Positions 33,676 through 43,283 of a stretch of DNA of 64,000 bases are shown in pieces (the first letter of the stretch is position 1; each line of letters starts with the position of its first letter). Made by a program: the position numbers and the translations under genes. The DNA lies in assembly GCA_024811115.1 (NCBI GenBank), contig JAKOGH010000776.1, positions 558,001-622,000 on the forward strand. The letters are read 5' to 3'. Below the pieces are notes generated by a model that saw nothing but the letters and a program-made list of their open reading frames with translations, was not told the origin of the DNA and ran no database searches. This DNA is from Terana coerulea (lineage: Eukaryota > Basidiomycota > Agaricomycetes > Polyporales > Phanerochaetaceae).

Positions 33676-35049
33676 ATGACGGACAGCGCACAGGTCGTGT
33701 TGTATCAGTACGTCGCTTCACTGATTTCCCACGCAGCAATGAGCAATGAACAAACCTGATCCTTGTCGCTGCTAGGTACGATGCTTCGCCTTTTGCGACG
33801 AAGGTCAAGAACATGCTCCTGGTGAAGGGAATCCCCCATAAACGCGTGGTGGTGCGTACAGTAACCTCCCGAAGCCTTCGTGAGCTCGTTTATGACGACG
33901 CCTCGCACCTAGGCGGAGATGACTTGGCCGCGCGCGGAGCTCTCAGACCTACTTGGCGTGAACTACCGCCGCATCCCCGTCCTGGCCATCGGCAACGACG
34001 TGTACTGCGACACGAACGCCATCATGTCTGCCCTCGAGCGCCGCTTCCCGCAGTCGAAAGGGTACAAGACCTTGTTCCCTGCTCGTGCTGGCGGCGGAAA
34101 GGTCGACACTGGGCTGGCGAAGGCACTTGCGAAGTATTGGAGCGAAGGGGCACTGTTCCCCGCTTGTGGCGGATAGCTTGCCGTTCGGGAGGTTCAATGA
34201 GAAGTTCTTAAAGGATCGGTCTGCGGTGGGTCCCTGCTAGCAACTTTGCCCCGAGAATTTGGCGTTTATTTATGCTCACAGATGAGAGGAGCTGCCATCG
34301 ATCCGAAGAAATTGGAAGCCGCCCAAGGCTATCGCTCTAGTGCTTTGTCGTCTCAACTGGTGAGCTAGCAAGGCCTGTATAATCAGCAATATTTTAATGG
34401 TTTGGTTTAGACTCTAATTGAAGAGCAGCTCTCGGATGGTCGCGAATGGCTCTTGGATACCGAGGCCATCGGGTTGGTCGACATATCGGCGCATTTCATT
34501 CTGGCATGGGCGCAACAGATCTTCAAGCATCTACGGGAGGTTTTCAACGCTGAGGCCTTTCCCAAAACTCTGGCCGTACGTTTCTAAGTTCTGTTAATCC
34601 TATCACAAAGCTGAACCTGTCTGTTGTTTTCGTAGTGGCTTGGCCGAGTTTCCACCTTCCTCGCTCAAGCGCAGAAGAGCAACGCAGCAGCGTTCGAGTT
34701 GCTTTCAGGCGAAGAGGCTGCGAAGATCATCACATCGTCGTCTCACGAGGACGAGAAGTCCATTGGGTTCGACTCCGCCGAGGCGTCGCGTCTCGGTGTG
34801 AAGCTGAACGACGAAGTGTCCATCACGCCAGTAGATAATGGTGGGCTCTCCAACATAATGACTGCCCACAATTATGTCGACTGACGCGGTGCACGTCTTC
34901 TAGCGAAAGTGTCCACTATTGGACGCCTGGTGGCGTTGAACAGGGTTGAGAGTGTCCTCGAAACGAAAGGCTCTGCCGGAACTGTGCGGTGCCATTTCCC
35001 GAGACTGGAGTTCGTAGTAAAGCCTGCGGCTGCTAGCGCGAAGCTATAA
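33676..35049 (+). CDS. Glutathione S-transferase-like protein
   Basis: Start MTDSAQVVLYQYDASPFATK (intron at about 33711-33776 inside the first fold) shows the thioredoxin-type N-terminal domain: KVKNMLLVKGIPHKRVV, LGVNYRRIPVLAIGNDVYCD with the cis-Pro of RIPVL, and TNAIMSALERRFP. The helical C-terminal domain contains ADSLPFGRFNEKFLKDRSA, EQLSDGREWLLDTEAIGLVD and WLGRVSTFLAQAQKSNAAAF, then an extra module GVKLNDEVSITPVDNAKVST ending in SAKL (stop 35049). In many fungi such proteins are annotated as GST-like with unknown substrate; the usual catalytic Ser/Cys position reads SPF. The join LFP-VADSLPF needs removal of one G at about 34162, another likely sequence error. Seven or so exons. Confidence 0.78.
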
Positions 35050-36196
35050 GCGACAGGAGCGTTGCCTCTGAGCTTTCCTTATCTTTCTCGTTACCGCATT
35101 CTTGTGCTGTCATAGCATTATGAAATTGATGGAGTTGTTGAACAGTATTGAGTCCCCCGCGCGAGAACCATTCTGCCATACATACAAGAGACAAAGCGGT
35201 GTCTCATGCCTTTTCAGTGAGTGCCAATTCTATCTCACGCTCACCTGTCCTGTCCTGACTGTTTCTGATTCAGCTCATGTTTCACCTCACTTATAGATCC
35301 TGAGCCGCTCTCACATAATGTCAAATGGTTCCACCGCTGCGCGGTCGTGGACCTCAGAAGCCGTCCACGAAGACAATTATCACTCGCGCTCCGCCGGTAT
35401 CGTCATAATTGAATGCACGAGGCCAATGACCCGATGTGTATATGCGCCATCTCTGGCGTATGGTTTTCAGGATAATCCGTTTTCGTCGAGATGTTCACTC
35501 GAGATGGGGTTCGGAAGCGCGTCAGAGCCAGTAGAGCGTGGGCTGTTCTTGGAATCTGCGCAGCCACTAACCCTTTACAGGAGGGGGCGCATTTAGCATG
35601 TGATGCACAGCTCACGTTCGATAGAACTGCGCTCGTATTTGGATGGAACGAATTTGACCAACTGCCATACTGCCGCATATTCTGGGAGATGTGCTCCTTG
35701 GGAGAGAGCTCCGTTAATTGTCAACAGTGAGTAGTAGCGTTGTGTTATTCTACCCTAGTTTTTATGTCATGTTTATAGGTGTGTAATGACGTCGCCCACA
35801 ATTCACGTATATCAGACGTGGAAAGCGGAAGATGAGTCGGGCCTCATCGTTGCGGCCCCTAAGTTATCGCACGTTGTTAAAACGTCCTACCGCTCCAATC
35901 CATCGAAAACATGACTTCACTACAGCCCGGCGCGCCACATTCTCGTTGACAACGTGCACTATCGAATCCTGCCAGAGCGATAGAAGACACTGCTTCCCCA
36001 TTCAAGATGTGCGGTGGTGGGGCATTTGGACTTGTACTCCACGAAACGACGCTTCGTAAACTTTCGCAGTGCTGGTATGCGTTGACAACTATACCTGGTA
36101 TGCGCTGCTGCATGGCCCCAGCATAAAAGGCGTTGCGACTGCACCAATATTCCCCAGCAAACATCCTCTTCAGCAATCTCCTGCACTCTAACCAAG
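35050..36196. other. Intergenic, GST-like gene to hydrophobin
   Basis: About 1.15 kb. CATAAAA at 36122-36128 is a likely TATA element for the hydrophobin. Short frames on both strands show no family feature. Confidence 0.45.
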
Positions 36197-36624
36197 ATGT
36201 TCTCGCGCCTCATCTCCCTCTCCATCCTTGCTCTCCCCCTTCTTGCGGTCGCCACACCCGCTGCGGTTGTGCGCAACGACACGCCCACCACCGCGTGCTG
36301 CGCCAGCACCGAACCCGTACGTGTCGCCTGCGCCCCCTTCCTCGAGCGTTGCTAACTATTTCTTCTACAGGCTAACTCCGCCGCGGGCTCGGCTCTCTTG
36401 AAGGCCATTGGCGTCAACCTGAGCGACCTGAACGTCCTCCTGGGCCTCACATGCAGCCCCATCAGCGTTGTTGGCGTCGGCTCAGGCTCTGCGTGCAGCG
36501 GGTCTACCGTCTCTTGCTCCTCTGGTGTCGTCGTAAGTGTTTACATTACGCTCACTGCACCGCAGATGTTCATGAATTGGCACAGAACGGCATCGGCATC
36601 GGCTGCGTCCCCGTCACTCTCTGA
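36197..36624 (+). CDS. Class I hydrophobin-like protein with only six cysteines (106 aa)
   Basis: Small secreted amphipathic protein that coats hyphae or spores. Exons 36197-36316, 36371-36532 and 36586-36624, introns of 54 and 53 bases with GTACGT..CAG and GTAAGT..CAG ends. Signal peptide MFSRLISLSILALPLLAVAT; then TTACCASTEP, LLKAIGVNLSDLNVLLGLTC, SPISVVGVGSGSAC, STVSCSSGVV and IGIGCVPVTL. Spacing and the TCSPISV and IGCVPVTL blocks are those of polypore class I hydrophobins, which carry eight cysteines as C, CC, C, C, CC, C. Here the first cysteine is absent and the sixth is Ser (VSC instead of VCC), leaving six. The missing two are the partners of the expected C1-C6 disulphide. Confidence 0.88.
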
Positions 36625-37479
36625 GTGGATAACAGCGTGGAATTTGTTGAGCGACGCACAGGGGTGGTCGTCGCAGCTAAAGACGTCGCGGTATCTGAAT
36701 GTACTTCTATGAATGTGAATGAACACCAGTGTGATGCATTGAATCCCGCGATATTGTGAAATTTGAATTTGTCCAAATCATAGTATTAATATTATCGTAC
36801 TAGTACAGTTGACAGTACTGTCGCTGAAAGTTTTGAAGTTCATTTGGCAGGCATGCTGCACTAGTACTTACTGACTTGACTTCTCTTAGATCCAGAGCAC
36901 CCTCGACTCGGAGGTACATGACGGCGCGTCGGCGCCACAAGCGTGCGTCGGTCAGGGTGTTCACTCGTCACATGACTATGTCACTGAGCGCTCTTTGTCA
37001 CGCGTTTCTTTCGGGAGGCTTGACCTCGACCTCGACCACCACCATGCTCTTCGTCGCTACCCCAGCTTCTCTGCAGGAGACACCTGCATAGTGAAACAAC
37101 ATAGCTTCACGTATCCTGGAATATGTGAGGGTTAATTTGGACAAAATCTGGCGAAATCTGCGGTGGAAGCTTTGAAGAGGACCTAGCCGCAGATTTCGGA
37201 ATCTGTGCTGGAGCAGACATGTGAAGTTCCTCGACGCAGACTGCTCGCTGCACCAAAAACAGGAGAAGAATGTGTCTACAGTGCGTATTAACTCACTGCT
37301 GTGTGTTCTGCATGGCTAAAACAAGTAACTTAACGTTAGAAGCTGCGAATTGGGTACACATCTCGACCTCCAAGCTGTAAGGGTCGGTGCTTGACTGTCC
37401 CCTGCTCGATATTGTACCAAACATAATCTGGCGGTTGGAATAGTTTGAGTCCTTTTATGTGGGTTGCGTAGCTCTGGTG
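36625..37479. other. Intergenic, hydrophobin to broken kinase
   Basis: AT-richer than the neighbours. No second hydrophobin copy and no other supported gene found. Confidence 0.45.
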
Positions 37480-38290
37480 TGTCTCCGACTAACTACACAT
37501 CTACTTTTATGCAGAGATATTTCTGGGACGCCCTCGCTCAGGTTTCCCGCAAAGATAGCGTGTCGCTCAGGGTCAAACTATCTTTGCAGGAAAGGTTCGG
37601 CAGGTGTCAAGCTCAACGACAGCACTACTGATAGTGCTTCACTTAGCGGTACAGGAGTCCGCGCTGCTGGACTATCAGGCTGCTCGGCACACTTTGATAC
37701 CTTCCCTGCATCCCCTGGGCTGCGTCACATGGGGGCAGAAGACATACATGTTTATGACAACATATTCCACATACCCCGGTATTTCGGAGGTATCTCCGCT
37801 GGTTGCGCCCGAGGCTTAGGGATGACTAGTGACTATCGAGTCGCTTTGACGCACAGCGACTTCTATCCCCGTAACATCATGATGCTGTAGAGGGCCAGCC
37901 GAGGCCGTGCGCGGCGGTACCAGAAAGGCCCGCGTAAGCCCTCGGCGCTGAACCCAGCCAAGGCGAAGGCCGCCGACGGTGTGGACGACGCTGACGAGGT
38001 GCTCTTCGACGAGGACGAGCTGGCCACCGGCGTGCACACCAAGGCGAGCACCGATGCGGAGAGCGCCAGTGCGAGCGGGAGTGGCGGGAGGGACTCGCGG
38101 CGATGTTAAGATATCCGACATCATTGACTGGGAGATGGGCGGATGGCATCTGGAGTACTGGGAAATATACAAGGCATACGATACCTGCGCTGCGAGGGAA
38201 AAGGGTGACCGGTAGGATATGTTACCAGAGCCATCTTTGGGTACGACCACAAGATTGTTTCGCGTCATCTGCTCGAACAGTCAAGACACC
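37480..38290 (+). pseudogene. Broken APH-family (aminoglycoside phosphotransferase-like) kinase with inserted coding fragment
   Basis: Remnant of a fungal APH/choline-kinase-like gene. Recognisable pieces are IHVYDNIFHIPRYFGG, YRVALTHSDFYPRNIMM (catalytic loop; the Brenner-type HGD..N reads HSDFYPRN) and, after a break, DVKISDIIDWEMGGWHLEYW (the DFG-equivalent IDWE) followed by EIYKAYDTCA. The parts lie in different frames and the 5' half cannot be assembled. Between NIMM and DVKIS, where relatives have about ten residues, there are about 210 GC-rich bases (37888-38100) that read as protein-like sequence. The gene is therefore not functional as a kinase. Confidence 0.72.
37888..38103 (+). other. 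Foreign coding-like fragment inside the APH pseudogene
   Basis: One frame reads RASRGRARRYQKGPRKPSAL, then NPAKAKAADGVDDADEVLFD, EDELATGVHTKASTDAESAS and ASGSGGRDSRRC before a stop. Composition, lack of internal stops and GC-rich third positions are those of a real exon, unlike the flanking DNA. No gene in this window is its source. A GATG tetranucleotide occurs at both edges, a possible short target duplication or microhomology. Confidence 0.55.
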
Positions 38291-38914
38291 CTAACGCAAG
38301 CTTTTCCTCTCATTGAGTGCTCATAAACAGATCCAAGCTGGCCAACGGCACATGAATACAAACCCAGTCACAGCAACCTGTGCTCCAACGTATCCCACCG
38401 CTATACAGAACCGTTTCTTCATGCCTCCGACCCGGGCCTCCCGCATATCTTTCCAACTTGGTCCGCTCCTATGTATGTTGTGCCTCTTTTCTGATATGTT
38501 ATTTTGCAGAATATGTTGACAGATGCATACATGCCAGAAATGATAGTAGCATGCTCACTGGAGAGACGGCAGACCCGAAACGGCGTCCCGCTGCCTATTG
38601 GAGACTCGAACCAGGAACCAGATCGTCGGCGTCACATGTCACAAAGAAGTCACAATATGCTCGTCACCCGCCGCGAGCGGTACTCTCGTTGCCTTCTCCT
38701 TCACCCTGAGCAGGGTCGAACCTCCGTGAGATCGGCCCCGACGACCAGAATGACTGCGTGGAGAACGTTCGCAACGTTCCGCAGGCGTTTCGCCTGGCGC
38801 ACGCCCTCTTTCCCCCGCCCTCCCAGCACCAGTCGACACCATACCTCGACCGCGCCCACCTTTCTGTGATTTTGACTGCTAGCTCGTTCATAAAGGGCAT
38901 TGAGCTTACCTGGC
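38291..38914. other. Intergenic before transporter 3
   Basis: About 620 bases, presumably the transporter promoter. A GGTTCGAGTC-like string on the minus strand near 38612 was tested for a tRNA and rejected. Confidence 0.4.
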
Positions 38915-40817
38915 ATGGCAAATACGGATGCTCGTACGCCTCTTTTGAAGAGTCGTATCGATGGAGACGACGCAGGCGGTCCCTCCGCTAGGGAAGAGCT
39001 GGAACGAAAGCTGCTCTGGAAACTGGACAAGCGAATGTCAATCCTCATCTTGATCTACATTCTCAACTATGTACGTTCGTTTAATCTCGATTAAATGGCA
39101 GCAGCGCGGTCGTCGCTGACTGTTGCACTTGTTTACAGATTGACCGGAATAACGCTGGGTAAGCACAGCTTGTCGCCGCACGGCACATACTTGGCGCTGA
39201 ACACCGTCTTGTCTAGTGCTGCCCGATTGCATGGGTTCGAAAAGGATCTTAGGTTGAAGGGCTCACAGTTTGCAACTGTGCTGTCCGTTCTCTACGTGGG
39301 ATATGTATCCATGCAGATTCCATCGTAAACTGCCTTTCCTATCCGCCAAGGCGACTACTGACTTTATAAACAGGAACATGCTCCTTAATCACATAGGGAG
39401 ACCCTCGTTGTTTCTCCCAGGGAGCATGATAATCTGGGGGCTTGTCTCTCTGATGACGGGTGAGCTGACAATCAAGCTCTCTTCTCGCTCCCTCTGACCG
39501 TGTGCGCTCTTGTGGCAGGTTTCGCAAGGAGGTATGCTATCTTCCAAAGCACATTCCCCATAACTCAATTGCTGATCCTTTCCCAGCTTCTACGACGTCC
39601 TGCTCACGCGCTTCATCCTCGGATTTGTCGAAGCGTCCTTCTTTCCCGGTGCCCTGTTCCTCATCAGCAAGTGGTACAAACACAGCGAGCTCGGCTCGCG
39701 CACCGCGCTTCTCTTCTCCGGCGTCATCATCAGTACCGCATTTGGTTCGCTCATCGCATCCGCCATCCTAGACAGCATGAACGGGCTGCTCGGTCAAGCA
39801 GGCTGGCGCTGGCTGTTCTACGTCGAGGGGGCGCTCACCGTGCTCGTCGCCGTCTGGGCGATGTATGTGCTCCCGGACTTTCCGGAGACGACGGCACCGG
39901 GCTGGCTCACCGAGCAGGAGATCCGCCTCGCCGTCCGCCGAATGCAGGAGGATGCCGACGCGGTCGCAGGCTACAGTGGGAAGGCTGTGAGCTTGCTCGA
40001 CGGGTTCTGGATGGCAATGGCCGACCCGAACGTGTGGATACTCACCGCGGCCATGACGTGCTACATCGTCGCTTCGACATTCACGGCGTGGTTTCCGACC
40101 ATCACCGCTACTCTTGGATTCAGCCGCACGGTGACGTTGTTGCTTTGCGCACCGCCGTACCTTGTCGCGGCGGTCCTAGCTTATTTTCTCTCAAGGTGAA
40201 TGGCGAAGATCATGCTTGAGCTTGAAATTGTGGGCACTGATTGGTCATGCAGGCATTCGGACAAGACGCGAGAGCGATTCTATCATGTTACGATACCATT
40301 CGGAGTAGGCATCCTTGGTTTTGTGCTAGCCATGTCTACGATGAACACGGCTGTAAGATACTTCTCGCTGTGAGTCTATGACTATAGCGGCAGTGCTATC
40401 TAGCGCCACTAAACACTGCAACCTCGCAGCTTTCTCATCGCGCAGTCGTACGCCGGATTCGCGGTGTTCTACGGCTGGGTCAGCAACACCCTGCCAAGCC
40501 CCTCCGTCAAGCGGGCAGTCGGGGTCGCCTTAATCAACTGCATATCCCAGATTGGTAACATTGGCGGCTCGTACGTCGTTTGGCATTAGCTTATATCTTG
40601 TACTTCACTCATGTGCGTATTTATGAGTAGGTACGTCTGGCCGGATGCGTGGGCCCCGACATACCGCGGCTCGTTTGCGATCTGCATCCTCGCGTCGGCT
40701 GGGTGCATATTCTTTTGCTACATTCTACGAGTGCGGTTACTGGCGATGAACAGAAAGCTAAGTGTGCGGGGCACAGAAACGGGAGAAAGCTCCACCAAGT
40801 TCAGATATCTACTATGA
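38915..40817 (+). CDS. MFS transporter, ACS family, copy 3
   Basis: Intact-looking permease closest to copy 1. Start at 38915 (MANTDARTPLLKSRIDGDDA; the only ATG in frame there). Blocks in order: LERKLLWKLDKRMSILILIY, IDRNNAGAARLHGFEKDLRL, LYVGYVSMQIPSNMLLNHIG, FYDVLLTRFILGFVEASFFP, WYKHSELGSRTALLFSGVII, GWRWLFYVEGALTVLVAV, LPDFPETTAPGWLTEQEIRL, LLLCAPPYLVAAVLAYFLSR, LAMSTMNTAVRYFSL, SVKRAVGVALINCISQIGNI, YVWPDAWAPTYRGSFAICIL, ending TKFRYLL (stop 40817). Every exon joins in frame without correction, in contrast to copies 1 and 2. A tiny 13-base exon (about 39519-39531) is flanked by introns. Substrate unknown. Confidence 0.9.
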
Positions 40818-41284
40818 TTCATTCCGTAGCCAATGTTCGTATGTATAGATAGAAGTGATTTGATAGCATAATTTGTATTTTCGTGTATTGGAAATTCTAG
40901 GCCTCTAAATTCATAATGAGTCCTCTGGCTTCAAGGTTGTCTGAAGCATACACTGCTACTCTTGGCCTATTCAACATACTTATTTCTTTTTTAGTATATA
41001 GACCTGCCTCATATGGCAACTGCTCAAAGTTTCCCCTGGGCTTCCTCTCACCAGTATATTCTAACAAGTTCTTCCTGACGTTGACTAACGTGAAGGACTT
41101 AATTGTCTCGGCGCATCTCACCCTCACGTTCTTATCACGAAATGCTAATTAGAGTTATACAATGTGAAACTACGGCACATGTGTCGAACGTAAAGGCATT
41201 GATCGGGAAATAGGGCCTGGAGTTTGGAGCAGCAGGTAAAACACTCTGTAATGTGCCACACTGACCCTACGCCGATGAAGCAAT
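40818..41284. other. Convergent intergenic region
   Basis: AT-rich spacer between transporter 3 and the cysteine-rich gene; both 3' ends lie here. Nothing else seen. Confidence 0.45.
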
Positions 41285-43023
41285 CTACTCACCCTTGCCC
41301 TCAGCGAGTATACGCTGTAACGCATCCATGTCGTCCGGTCGAATCGGCCAATTGTGATAATATACACCATGCCGATATTGCACCGGGCTCAACCATTCAG
41401 GTCGCTGTACACGCTTGGACTTATAGTGACAACACCTGCATTGAATGATAAGTTCTGTGGCATGGGGCTCACGTATCTTCGCCGGTCCCTTTTCGAGGTT
41501 ACTGCCTTCCTTCCAACGAGTGGTCATATTCCCGCAATCGGTGTGGCACTTATTTGGACACCAGACACCAAGGTCCAGGCCCCACGGTCGGAAGTGAGGC
41601 CACGAGCGGACAAGGCACCGGGACTGAACCCCTGATTCATCGCGAAATACGACGACCACGCCGGTGTGAAACAAAGCGTCGTTGTCTTCGGCAAACGTCT
41701 CTTCCACTGCCTTCCACGGGTCCTGTCCTTGAAGATATACGGTGTAAATGAACTTCTGCAGTGTGCTATGAACCCGTGCAGGCGATAACAGAGACGCAGT
41801 GCATGTGACCACGAAGGACAGGATGCCGCTGATATCATTGCCATTAGTAGCATTTACAAATGCAATTAACAGGGATGCTAGCTTACTCATTCACCATATT
41901 CCGCAGACGTGCATGGTGATCATCAACAGTAGACACGGGGCCGCACGCCAAGATGACGAGCCCCCGGACGGTACTGGTCATCGTGGTGAGACGGACCATG
42001 ATTTCGTTGCCGAGGAACTCTTTAATTAGCTGATAAACTCAAGCCAGCTAAACGCCGTAGCAATCGTGGCCAAAATGCGTACCTTATCAGCTGGAAGGAA
42101 GTGCTGCAGTTCAGATTCAATTCCCCCTTTTCCACCTCATAGAGCAGGCCTCCAGTTAGGTCATCGCTATGAGTCTCAATTGTTATGAGGACATTTGCAC
42201 CCTTCGATGACCCCTTCAACCACTTTGTCGTTGAGTTTAGATAAAACCGAGGGTTGCATCTTGTGTTGTGCAGCGGAATTGAGACGCAGGCGAGTTTTTG
42301 CATGTCAGGTATTGGCATGTGTTACAATATGGTAAACGCACATTATTTTCTATGCCAAGGTATCGAGTGCGCAATGTGTCACGCTGCTGGTAGTGGAAAC
42401 CGACTGCCTGTAACGGCTCCGTGAGACCAACAAACAGAAACGGCTCAAGTTTAACGCCTTTTGTCGTGAGTGCCGTATGTATATGCCAGAGCTCGTACTG
42501 GCCCAGTCGTCAGTTACAGCCAGAGGTAACAACACAACGGGAGAGCACATACTGGGACCGTCTCGTCTCGAGCCCTAGCGCAGGGCGGGCAATAAAAAGG
42601 CGAGCCTTCACGATGCTTGTATCCGCTCTTGATACAGTCCCAGTACCTGCCACGAGAATCCTCCGCGCAGATCGTGCACCCACAATCATCGCACCGAAAC
42701 GATTTCACGGCATTATTGCTGCACAGCGAGCACGTCCACACAGGGCTTTCGTTAGCGAGGCAGCATGTATGTGGGGAGGCGATCATGCGGCGAACCTGCC
42801 AGTCCGTGAGCCATTCGGGAGCAGCAAGCCAGGGTACCAGTAGCTCTACGGCCGGCATACGATTAATTGGCATTAGAATGACAGGAGGTTTCTCATTTTC
42901 GGGTGTCTGTTCAACCTCTGGCGCGTGCTGCGTATGGACAGGTATATCCACTGAGACTGTTGCCTTTCGTTTGGCAGGCCGCTCTGCAACTTGAAGTGCA
43001 CGTGAAGAGCGTTTGGGGGCCAT
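41285..43023 (-). CDS. Cysteine-rich protein of unknown function, possible CHAT-like C-terminal part
   Basis: Not recognised with confidence. Start at 43023 (MAPKRSSRALQVAERPAKRK, basic). An N-terminal block LLVPWLAAPEWLTDWQVRRM is followed by a zinc-binding-like cluster: HTCCLANE, WTCSLCSNN, SFRCDDCGCTICAEDSRGR, WDCIKSGYKHREGSPFYCPP and CARARD. After poorly resolved exons comes FLGNEIMVRLTTMTSTVRGL, VILACGPVSTVDDHHARLRN, then FVVTCTASLLSPARVHSTLQ, KFIYTVYLQGQDPWKAVEET, and a second cysteine patch WCPNKCHTDCGN and IQCRCC near the end (stop 41285). The ILACG...(SP..V..F....YLQG.DPWKAVEE) arrangement recalls the C-terminal half of CHAT/caspase-fold domains, but the resemblance is weak. Probably a lineage-specific basidiomycete family. 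Confidence 0.55.
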
Positions 43024-43283
43024 CTTGCGGCAGTAGACTTCGAATGCTGGTTTGCAGCGACTGTTGGGATGATACGAACGGCTCTTGAGCTTGAGCTCTG
43101 CGCCAGATGCTTTCACGGTTTCACCCAGTCCGAGTCAGGCAGAGTAAGTAGTAGTAGCCAGCAACTCAGGAACCTTTCCCACGTGCGTCCCCGCCCTTGA
43201 CAAGCGCCCATGTACGCCAGCGCGGTGAAGTGACGCGGCGACCTTGCTTCTTGCCGTCCAGACACCGCCAAGTTTGTACAGAC

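Noticed and set aside
38570..38650. GGTTCGAGTC-like string resembling a tRNA T-arm on the minus strand
   Set aside because: No acceptor stem, D-arm or anticodon arm with the right spacing can be drawn around it.
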